Below, one piece after another: positions 7,264-13,049 of a stretch of DNA of 13,049 bases. Positions within the stretch are counted from its first letter, which is position 1, and the number at the start of each line of letters is the position of its first letter. The stretch is taken from assembly GCA_963169175.1 (NCBI GenBank), contig CAUJFK010000086.1, positions 1 through 13,049 of the forward strand, read 5' to 3'. This DNA comes from Acidobacteriota bacterium. GTDB lineage: Bacteria; Acidobacteriota; Blastocatellia; Pyrinomonadales; Pyrinomonadaceae. The notes below the pieces were generated by a model. The model had not been told where the DNA came from and did no database searches. It saw only the letters and a list, made by a program, of their open reading frames with translations. Position numbers and translations under genes: made by a program.

Positions 7264-8526
7264 ATGCACCTGAAACGTATCAGCACCTGCAGGGTTTGCG
7301 GTTCCGCGGCGTTGACGCCGGCCATTGATCTCGGAGCGCAGTATCTTCAAGGTTCTTTCATAAAAGAGGGAAAAGAGCTGCCGCCAATGGCGAAGATACC
7401 TTGCGAGCTTGTTCGCTGCGATCCGCAAATGGACAGAGAGGCCTGCGGCCTGCTGCAGATGAGGCACAGCGTTCCGCCGGAGATCTTATATGCCGCCTAC
7501 TGGTATCGGTCGGGTACGAACCAGACGATGCGTTCGCACCTGAAGGGAATCGCCGATGATCTCGCGCGGTTTTCACAGAAGAATAACGCGGCTGTCCTGG
7601 ACATTGGCTGCAATGATGGGACGCTGCTTAAAAGTTATCCGGCCGATTTTATAAAATACGGCGTTGATCCGTCGGACGTTGCACAGGAGGCTGCAGGCGA
7701 AGGGCTAGAGGTTATTCAGGATATTTTTCCTTCACAAAAGCTCGACGCCATCCTTGCCGGCCAAAAGCTCAACAACATCACATCCATCGCGATGTTTTAC
7801 GATCTTGAAGATCCTGTCGCCTTTAGTCGTGAGATCAAGAAATTGCTGGCAGATGACGGCGTCTGGGCATTCGAAATGTCGTATATGCCCGAAATGCTGG
7901 CGCTGAATTCTTACGATACGATCTGTCATGAGCATCTTGAATATTACAGCCTTTCGGTTATCGAAAGGATATTGGGGATGGCCGGCATGGAAGTTTTCGA
8001 TGTGTCGTTCAACAACATAAACGGCGGCAGCATTCGGTGTTTGGCGACACACGCGGGGAGCGGTACGTATCGATCTTCCGCCGGACAGTTGGCGATAGAC
8101 GGCGTTCGGCAGCGTGAGGCGGAGCTAAAATTGAATACCGATGGGCCATACACGGCGTTTCAACACAGGATCGAGCAGCACAGGGATGAACTTCGTGCTT
8201 TGCTTCTTGACTTAAAGGAACAAGGAGATCGCATCCATATCTACGGAGCATCGACCAAAGGCAACACGATATTGCAGTTTTGCGGCATCGACGATTCGAT
8301 CATCGAGTGTGCGGCCGAGAGGAATCCGGACAAGTTTGGAGCGCGAACGGTGGGTACGAACATCCCGATCGTGAGCGAGGCGGAATCGCGGGCGATGATG
8401 CCGAATTATTATTTGGTGCTGCCGTGGCATTTCAAGGCGGAGTTCATCGAGCGTGAAAAGGAGATGCTCGACAAAGGTGTCGGGTTTATTTTTCCCTTGC
8501 CGACGATAGAGATCGTGAAGCGATGA
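7264..8526 (+). CDS. Sugar C-methyltransferase (TylC3/NovU-like, class I SAM)
   Basis: A 420-residue protein with the three-part layout of NDP-hexose C-methyltransferases. An N-terminal putative zinc-binding domain has C9 and C12 (CRVCG) plus C52 and C61. It is followed by PEILYAAYWYRSGTNQTMRS (72-91), typical of the family. The SAM-binding Rossmann domain shows VLDIGCNDGTLL (111-122). The catalytic region has CHEHLEYYS (221-229) and NGGSIR (253-258), matching the H-E-H-x-x-Y-Y/F-S motif that includes the base in TylC3-type enzymes. The C-terminal domain has IYGASTKGNTILQ (326-338). Such enzymes methylate C-3 of 4-keto-6-deoxy nucleotide sugars. With GDP-mannose 4,6-dehydratase in the same operon, GDP-4-keto-6-deoxymannose or a derivative is the likely substrate (inference). 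The gene starts 3 bases after the fusion gene and overlaps the next gene by 4 bases. Confidence 0.85.
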   Translation: MHLKRISTCRVCGSAALTPAIDLGAQYLQGSFIKEGKELPPMAKIPCELVRCDPQMDREACGLLQMRHSVPPEILYAAYWYRSGTNQTMRSHLKGIADDLARFSQKNNAAVLDIGCNDGTLLKSYPADFIKYGVDPSDVAQEAAGEGLEVIQDIFPSQKLDAILAGQKLNNITSIAMFYDLEDPVAFSREIKKLLADDGVWAFEMSYMPEMLALNSYDTICHEHLEYYSLSVIERILGMAGMEVFDVSFNNINGGSIRCLATHAGSGTYRSSAGQLAIDGVRQREAELKLNTDGPYTAFQHRIEQHRDELRALLLDLKEQGDRIHIYGASTKGNTILQFCGIDDSIIECAAERNPDKFGARTVGTNIPIVSEAESRAMMPNYYLVLPWHFKAEFIEREKEMLDKGVGFIFPLPTIEIVKR

Positions 8527-9374
8527 AGGCAATAATTTTCGGATCAGGCGGGCAGGACGGCTACTATCTGAAGCAGCTGCTTTGCCATGAGAATGTCGAG
8601 GTTATCGGCGTTTCAAGGTCGGCGGATATCGTGGGCGATGTTGCCGATCGAGCGTTCGTTGAACAAATTATAGCGTCCGACCGCCCGGAATACATCTTTC
8701 ATTTTGCGGCATGCTCAACGACCGGGCACGAGGCCGTGTTTGAAAATCATGACGCCATTGCGACCGGAACCATCAATATTCTCGAGGCGGCATACCGCCA
8801 TTGTCCGGGCAGTAAGGTATTTCTGTCGGGCAGTGCAATGCAGTTTGAAAATAACGGCACACCGATCGACGAACAGACACCATTCGCACCGCTAAGTCCA
8901 TACGCCGTAAGCCGGATCGCTTCAGTTTTCGCGGGGCGATATTACCGCTCGTTGTCGATGAGAGTTTACGTCGGCTATCTTTTCAATCACGACAGCCCGC
9001 GGCGTTCGGCCAGGCATGTGAACAAGCTGATCGCGGATGCGGCCCGTGAAGGAAAACAGATCGAGATCGGCGACATATCGGTGAAAAAGGAATTCAATTT
9101 CGCTGGCGATATCATGGAAGCCGTCTGGCTTCTTGTGAACCAGGACGTCGTTTTCGAGGCCGTGATCGGCAGCGGGCGGGAGCATAGCATCGAAGAATGG
9201 CTGGAATTGTGCTTTGGGCTGGCCGGGACGGATTGGCGAGATCATGTCCGCGAAAAGCCGGATTTCACGAGTGAATATCGAACGCTGGTTTCGGATCCCG
9301 CCCTTATCACGGCGCTCGGTTGGCGGCCGAAGGTTGATATTGGCGGGCTGGCAAGGATAATGATGGAGAGGTAA
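8523..9374 (+). CDS. Extended SDR, divergent Gmd-like nucleotide-sugar reductase/epimerase
   Basis: A 283-residue NAD(P)-dependent Rossmann protein of the extended short-chain dehydrogenase family, likely reducing or epimerising a keto-deoxysugar nucleotide. The nucleotide-binding loop is GSGGQDGYYL (7-16), sharing the GQDG of GDP-mannose dehydratases. FHFAA (59-63), SPYAVSRIASV (125-135) and YLFNHDSP (152-159) align with NLAAQ, SPYGVAKLYAY and ILFNHESP of the Gmd encoded at 9835, so the two are probably paralogues. The active site differs. Gmd has STSE with Y155 and K159; here the matching positions read SGSA with Y127 and R131, losing the dehydratase threonine and glutamate and replacing the lysine by arginine. 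That argues against 4,6-dehydration and for reduction, possibly of the C-methylated 4-keto intermediate (inference). The ATG overlaps the stop of the preceding methyltransferase gene (ATGA). Confidence 0.82.
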   Translation: MKAIIFGSGGQDGYYLKQLLCHENVEVIGVSRSADIVGDVADRAFVEQIIASDRPEYIFHFAACSTTGHEAVFENHDAIATGTINILEAAYRHCPGSKVFLSGSAMQFENNGTPIDEQTPFAPLSPYAVSRIASVFAGRYYRSLSMRVYVGYLFNHDSPRRSARHVNKLIADAAREGKQIEIGDISVKKEFNFAGDIMEAVWLLVNQDVVFEAVIGSGREHSIEEWLELCFGLAGTDWRDHVREKPDFTSEYRTLVSDPALITALGWRPKVDIGGLARIMMER

Positions 9375-9384
9375 TTTTTATTTT

Positions 9385-9834
9385 ATGGCAGAAACACTTG
9401 GTACATTAAGCGACAAGCTCACGATCGTGAAGCTCAAACAATGGCATACCGAAGACGGCGCAAGGCTTGCAAGCCTTGCGCGGCAGCAAACGCAGCTGCA
9501 GGAAGAGATGGACCATTTCATCGCGGCCGCTGTTGCGGGTGATATCCCGATCGAGAAGCTTACGTTTGCGGCGAATAAGGTGTACAAGAAAGAAGGAAAT
9601 GAGGTCCGCGAAATATCGGGAAGCCTGGGCGAAATATTCTCGACACTTGCCGAGATAAACTGCCGCCTATGGCACGTGCAGGAAACGGTTTACGATTTTG
9701 AGAAAATACCTGTCAGTGAGAAAGACAATGTAATAAAAGATCTGGCTGTCGTGAACCTTGAAAGAAATAACTGCATTGACGAACTCGACCGCACATTTCA
9801 GTCCGTTATCAGATCGATCCATCAACCGGCGTAA
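9385..9834 (+). CDS. Small helical conserved protein of unknown function with two W-H motifs
   Basis: A 149-residue, charged, apparently all-helical cytoplasmic protein with no signal peptide or membrane segment. I do not recognise a function. Two segments resemble one another: LGTLSDKLTIVKLKQWHTED (about 5-24) and LGEIFSTLAEINCRLWHVQE (about 81-100), each with a leucine-rich helix ending in W-H followed by acidic or polar residues. The C-terminal part has KDLAVVNLERNNCIDELD (about 118-135). The N-x-x-L-W-H and N-x-x-R-N-x-x-I-D-x-x-D pattern recalls small DUF4254-like or DUF6165-like proteins found among polysaccharide genes, but that assignment is uncertain. It sits 10 bases after the reductase gene, with an AT-rich leader (TAATTTTTATTTT), and directly abuts gmd. 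A scaffold or regulatory role in nucleotide-sugar synthesis is possible but unsupported. Confidence 0.75.
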   Translation: MAETLGTLSDKLTIVKLKQWHTEDGARLASLARQQTQLQEEMDHFIAAAVAGDIPIEKLTFAANKVYKKEGNEVREISGSLGEIFSTLAEINCRLWHVQETVYDFEKIPVSEKDNVIKDLAVVNLERNNCIDELDRTFQSVIRSIHQPA

Positions 9835-10905
9835 ATGAAGAAAAAAGCGATCATCACCGGCGTGACCGGACAGGACGGTGCCTATCTTGCAGACTTTCTA
9901 TTGCAGAAAGGCTATGAAGTGCATGGCGTCAAACGCCGCTCTTCGCTGATCAACACGGCCCGCATCGATCATTTGATCGAGCCGATCCGGCACCCGGATT
10001 TTATAGTTCACTTCGGTGACATGACCGATTCCAGCAACCTGATCCACGTGATCCAAAAGGTTCAGCCGGACGAGATATACAACCTCGCGGCCCAGAGCCA
10101 TGTGATGATCAGTTTTGAAACTCCGGAATATACCGCCAACGCGGATGCTCTCGGTGTTCTGCGCCTTCTTGAAGCAGTGCGTTTGCTTGGGTTGACCGAA
10201 AAGACAAAGGTTTATCAGGCCTCGACATCAGAACTTTTTGGGCTGGCGCAGGAATTTCCCCAGCGGGAAACGACGCCGTTCTATCCGCGTTCGCCTTACG
10301 GCGTTGCGAAATTGTACGCCTATTGGATAACGGTAAATTATCGCGAGGCATACAATATGCACGCGGTCAACGGCATCCTATTCAACCATGAAAGCCCGAT
10401 ACGCGGTGAGACGTTCGTCACCAGAAAAATTACGCGTGCGGCGGCCCAGATCGCGCTCGGCACGCTGGACACGACCTATCTGGGCAACCTCGACGCAAAA
10501 CGCGATTGGGGCCACGCGAAGGATTTTGTCCGTGCAATGTGGATGATGATGCAGCACGACACCCCCGCGGATTATGTCATCTCGACCGGAATATCAACAT
10601 CCGTAAGGGATTTCACGAAAATGGCCTTTGATGAGGTTGGTATCGAACTCGAGTTCATCGGAGACGGTGTCGATGAAAAAGCTGTGGTCAATGCCTGTCG
10701 CGACAGCCGTTTCCAGGTGCCGCCAGGCAAAACAGTTGTAGCAGTCAATCCCGTCTATTTCCGCCCTACTGAAGTTGATGTTCTGGTTGGTGATTCGACA
10801 AAAGCAAAGAACGAACTTGGCTGGAAACCAGAATATACTCTCCGCGAAATGGTTGCCGAAATGATGCAAAGCGACCTGGACCTATTTTCCGAACACAAGC
10901 AGTGA
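9835..10905 (+). CDS. gmd: GDP-mannose 4,6-dehydratase
   Basis: Converts GDP-D-mannose to GDP-4-keto-6-deoxy-D-mannose, the branch point to GDP-fucose, GDP-rhamnose, GDP-perosamine, GDP-colitose and C-methylated sugars. At 356 residues it has the usual length. Visible motifs are the NADP-binding loop GVTGQDGAYL (9-18), VKRRSS (32-37), NLAAQSHVMISFETPEYTAN (83-102), the catalytic STSE with T131 and E133, Y155-x3-K159 (SPYGVAKLYAYW), NHESPIRGETFVTRKI (184-199) and RDWGHAKDFV (223-232). The catalytic residues match E. coli GMD T133, E135, Y157 and K161 with an offset of two. The ATG directly follows the stop of the preceding gene (TAAATG). Neither a standard fcl nor a perosamine aminotransferase follows; the Gmd-like reductase upstream is the likely partner. 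It ends the operon, 5 bases from the convergent rhomboid gene, with no terminator visible between them. Confidence 0.95.
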   Translation: MKKKAIITGVTGQDGAYLADFLLQKGYEVHGVKRRSSLINTARIDHLIEPIRHPDFIVHFGDMTDSSNLIHVIQKVQPDEIYNLAAQSHVMISFETPEYTANADALGVLRLLEAVRLLGLTEKTKVYQASTSELFGLAQEFPQRETTPFYPRSPYGVAKLYAYWITVNYREAYNMHAVNGILFNHESPIRGETFVTRKITRAAAQIALGTLDTTYLGNLDAKRDWGHAKDFVRAMWMMMQHDTPADYVISTGISTSVRDFTKMAFDEVGIELEFIGDGVDEKAVVNACRDSRFQVPPGKTVVAVNPVYFRPTEVDVLVGDSTKAKNELGWKPEYTLREMVAEMMQSDLDLFSEHKQ

Positions 10906-10910
10906 GCAGC

Positions 10911-11618
10911 CTAAACTCTTCTGCCGAGAGCGAACACCCTGATCAGCCCAACGCCGGCTACAAAACCGCCAATGTGTGCGGCATACGCCACGCCGCCCGT
11001 GCCCGCCGGCGTCAGGTAGCCGACGATCAACTGATACGCGATCCAGATACCGATTGCGACAAAAGCAGGAACGGTCGTTAGAAAATTAAAGATCAGGGCC
11101 CGAACCTTTCGCTGCGGGAACAAGAGCACATAGCCGCCGAGTACGCCCGAAATTGCCCCTGACGCGCCAAGCATCGGAATCACAGAGCCGCTGTCCATAA
11201 AGATCTGCGCAAATGCCGCGGCAAATCCGCATACCAGATAGAACATCGCAAATCGAATGTGTCCAAGCAGGTTTTCGAGATTATCGCCGAAGATCCACAG
11301 GAACAGCATATTCCCAAAGATGTGCGCGAAATTCCCGTGCATGAACATCGAGCTAATAAAGTTGAAATATACCGGCAACGGCGTTGCATAATGCTGTATC
11401 TCGCCGGTATTGCCAAACGAATCGCGGATGATCTGAACGCCCGAAAGGTCGATGCCTTGCGTTACCTCCAGCGGAACGAGCGAGAACGCATATGTGAACG
11501 CATCGTTCCCGCCAAACCCCTGCAGCAGCACGAACACAAGAATGTTCAGGCCAATGATCGCGTAATTCACGATCGGCGTAATAGTGCGGTCCGAGTTGTC
11601 GTCACCGATCGGGAACAT
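10911..11618 (-). CDS. Rhomboid family intramembrane serine protease
   Basis: A 235-residue polytopic inner-membrane protein of the S54 family, which cleaves transmembrane segments within the bilayer. The signature residues are present: HGNFAHIFGNMLFLWIFGDN (94-113, with H94, H99 and N103), the catalytic serine in GASGAISG (S153) and the catalytic histidine in AHIGGFVAG (H215). A first membrane helix at about 16-33 is followed by a periplasmic loop of about 50 residues and five further helices, which fits the six-helix core. An intact Ser-His dyad indicates an active protease; the substrate is unknown. The gene lies 9 bases downstream of the Uma2-family gene, so the two are probably co-transcribed, and it converges on gmd. 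Confidence 0.92.
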   Translation of the reverse strand: MFPIGDDNSDRTITPIVNYAIIGLNILVFVLLQGFGGNDAFTYAFSLVPLEVTQGIDLSGVQIIRDSFGNTGEIQHYATPLPVYFNFISSMFMHGNFAHIFGNMLFLWIFGDNLENLLGHIRFAMFYLVCGFAAAFAQIFMDSGSVIPMLGASGAISGVLGGYVLLFPQRKVRALIFNFLTTVPAFVAIGIWIAYQLIVGYLTPAGTGGVAYAAHIGGFVAGVGLIRVFALGRRV

Positions 11619-11627
11619 CGAGTTTGG

Positions 11628-12215
11628 TTATGAAAGTACGTCGTCAACCGAAAGGGAAAGATCAGGTAACGCATTCGACATGACGACTTCGCCAGGCCGG
11701 AAGATCCTCGTCGCCTGGTAAATTCCCTCACTTGGGTCCTGATGAACTTCGATGAGATCGTTAAGGAGGTTCACGATCCAAACTTCGGAAATTCCTGCCT
11801 CGGCGTATAGCGGGATCTTCTTTTGCCTGTCAAATCGCAGGCTTGTATCCGCGACCTCAACCACCAGGATCGTTTCTTCCGGGCGCGGATGGCGTTTACC
11901 GTCATATTTCGTAAGGTCCGCCAGGACGACGTCGGGTTCAGGCTCATCGAAGTCATTTAGCCGAAGCGGATTCTGGATACTAACTTGAATCGACCCTGAA
12001 CAATTGAGAACAAAAAAGCGCGTCAAAAAATTAACTACCGCAGCATGCCGTTCACCGATACCCATTTTCTTTATCAGTTCCCCATCTATGATCTCGATCT
12101 GCTCAAAGTCCTTGATCAGTCCAAGTTCATACATCTTGTAGTATTGATCCACCGAAAAACGGAGGTGAACAGGCTGAGGACCGGCCGTGGTCGCTATGTC
12201 GCTGCTTCTGATCAT
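11628..12215 (-). CDS. Uma2 family protein (DUF820, putative PD-(D/E)XK nuclease fold)
   Basis: A 195-residue protein of the Uma2/DUF820 family, predicted to have a restriction-endonuclease-like fold; its biological role is unclear. Family motifs visible are EIIDGELIKKM (about 41-51) with G-x-x-H, EPEPDVVLADL (about 91-101), ILVVEVADTSLRFDRQKK (about 116-133) with the E-V-A core and trailing lysines, then YAEAGISEVWIVNL (about 137-150). The candidate catalytic set is D of PDVVL, E of VVEVA and K downstream. Such proteins occur in many copies in cyanobacteria and are also frequent in Acidobacteriota and Planctomycetota. The ATG lies 22 bases beyond the stop of the symporter gene. A possible promoter overlaps that junction. 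Confidence 0.9.
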   Translation of the reverse strand: MIRSSDIATTAGPQPVHLRFSVDQYYKMYELGLIKDFEQIEIIDGELIKKMGIGERHAAVVNFLTRFFVLNCSGSIQVSIQNPLRLNDFDEPEPDVVLADLTKYDGKRHPRPEETILVVEVADTSLRFDRQKKIPLYAEAGISEVWIVNLLNDLIEVHQDPSEGIYQATRIFRPGEVVMSNALPDLSLSVDDVLS

Positions 12216-12223
12216 ACAGGAAT

Positions 12224-12251
12224 ATATTACATCAAAATCACCCTAGCCCAA
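12224..12251 (-). promoter_or_regulatory. Possible sigma-70-like promoter for the Uma2-rhomboid pair
   Basis: On the minus strand, TTGGGC (12246-12251) and TAATAT (12224-12229) are separated by 16 bases. The -35 box is weak and the -10 box matches 4 of 6. The predicted start would fall at or very near the ATG at 12215, implying an almost leaderless transcript, consistent with no Shine-Dalgarno being visible. It overlaps the stop of the symporter gene. Readthrough from that gene is an equally good explanation. Confidence 0.2.
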
Positions 12252-13049
12252 CATCTTCTTGTGTCTGCAGCAGCTCGTAACCTTCGCTTCGGGCGACAAA
12301 TGTCGCGGCCGTCAGATCGCCGACGACGTTAAGCGTCGTGCGGCACATATCAAGAATGCGGTCAACACCAAGGATGATGGCGATAAGGGCAGGGTCAACA
12401 TTTATCATTGCCAGAATTCCGATGATGAACGGGATCGAACCCGATGGAACGCCGGCGGTACCGATACCGCCTAAAATGGCGAGATAGACGACCATAAGCT
12501 GGGTCGCAAGCGAAAGCTCGGCCCCGGCGAGTTGGGCAAGGAATAGAACCGTAACGCCTTCGTACAACGCGGTCCCGTTCTGATTGGCCGTTGCTCCGAC
12601 GGTCAGGACAAAGCTGTTTATCTCCTTAGGAATGCCAAGATTTTCTTCGCCGACGCGGAGCGCCGTCGGCAGTGTCGCGTTCGACGATGAGGTAGAGAAA
12701 GCCGTCACGATCACCGTGCGTGAGCGCCTGAAGAACTCGATCGGATTGATCTTTGAAAGAAAATAGACCGACAGCGAAAAAACACCAAAGAAATGCAGCC
12801 CGAGGCCGAGCAGCACTGTTGCGACGAACCACGCCAGCGACTGAAGCAGGTCCAGGCCGAATTGGGCCACATTGTTAAAGATCAGACAAGCGACCGCATA
12901 CGGCGCGAACTTCATTATTATGTCGATGATCTTTGACGTGATAGCAAAAACCGAGTCCATCAGGCTAACCACCGGCGCCGCGACCGGTGACGGGATCAGC
13001 GTGATCGCGATGCCGATCATTAACGCAAAGAACATGATGTGCAGCATGT
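12238..13049 (-). CDS. Dicarboxylate/amino acid:cation symporter (DAACS/SDF family), C-terminal part
   Basis: Inner-membrane secondary transporter related to GltPh and glutamate/aspartate carriers, coupling uptake to Na+ or H+. About 269 residues are visible; family members have about 400-430, so the N-terminal third lies beyond the window end and the apparent ATG near 13047 is internal. The transport core is complete: hairpin 1 with AFSTSSSNATLP (116-127 of the visible part), the TM7 motif NQNGT (155-159) where GltPh has NMDGT, hairpin 2 GGIGTAGVPSGSIPF (193-207), and TM8 VDRILDMCRTTLNVVGD (228-244). The TM8 residues equivalent to GltPh D394, R397, T398, N401 and D405 are all kept, suggesting an acidic amino acid or dicarboxylate substrate. 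The Asp-to-Asn change in TM7 affects a cation-site position. Exact substrate and coupling ion are uncertain. Confidence 0.9.
   Translation of the reverse strand, partial: MLHIMFFALMIGIAITLIPSPVAAPVVSLMDSVFAITSKIIDIIMKFAPYAVACLIFNNVAQFGLDLLQSLAWFVATVLLGLGLHFFGVFSLSVYFLSKINPIEFFRRSRTVIVTAFSTSSSNATLPTALRVGEENLGIPKEINSFVLTVGATANQNGTALYEGVTVLFLAQLAGAELSLATQLMVVYLAILGGIGTAGVPSGSIPFIIGILAMINVDPALIAIILGVDRILDMCRTTLNVVGDLTAATFVARSEGYELLQTQEDVGLG

Noticed and set aside
10906..10910. Shared bidirectional terminator between gmd and the rhomboid gene
   Set aside because: Only 5 bases separate the two convergent stops, and no hairpin with a T-tract is visible there or just inside either gene end.

Overview
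The window is about 13 kb of moderate-GC bacterial chromosome. The gene content points to the phylum Acidobacteriota, perhaps Blastocatellia: a DUF1800 protein with a long Gln/Arg-rich insert, a Uma2-family protein, and composite palindromic intergenic repeats. This is a judgement from protein style; no rRNA or other marker gene is present. There are no tRNA, rRNA or CRISPR features.

Layout. (1) Bases 1-1562 hold the 3' part of a DUF1800 gene whose reading frame is broken by an in-frame TAA at 117-119, so it looks like a fresh pseudogene or a sequence error. (2) Bases 1563-2048 are intergenic. They contain a 286-bp nested palindromic element with 16-bp terminal inverted repeats (1572-1857), a short T/G-rich quasi-repeat (about 1890-1945) and an unremarkable leader. 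(3) Bases 2049-10905 are a tight eight-gene plus-strand operon for making and exporting a surface polysaccharide. In order: a GT4 glycosyltransferase, an ABC-2 permease (Wzm type), its ATPase with a C-terminal glycan-binding-type domain (Wzt type), a glycosyltransferase-FkbM methyltransferase fusion, a TylC3/NovU-type sugar C-methyltransferase, a divergent Gmd-like short-chain dehydrogenase/reductase, a small unknown protein, and GDP-mannose 4,6-dehydratase. (4) On the minus strand, convergent with the operon, lie a rhomboid protease, a Uma2-family protein and the C-terminal two thirds of a dicarboxylate/amino acid:cation symporter that runs off the window end.

How the operon may work (inference). 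Gmd converts GDP-mannose to GDP-4-keto-6-deoxymannose. The C-methyltransferase could add a branch methyl group and the Gmd-like reductase could then reduce the 4-keto group, giving a branched 6-deoxyhexose of the virenose type. The GT4 enzyme and the GT domain of the fusion would assemble the chain, the FkbM domain would O-methylate it, and Wzm/Wzt would export it. No mannose-activation gene (manB/manC), initiating transferase or lipid-carrier enzyme is present, so these must be encoded elsewhere.

The points most worth a second look are the nonsense codon in the DUF1800 gene, the nested palindromic element, the Gmd paralogue that keeps only the tyrosine of the dehydratase active site, the GT-FkbM fusion beside a Wzt with a C-terminal domain, and the small W-H-motif protein between the two Gmd-like genes.
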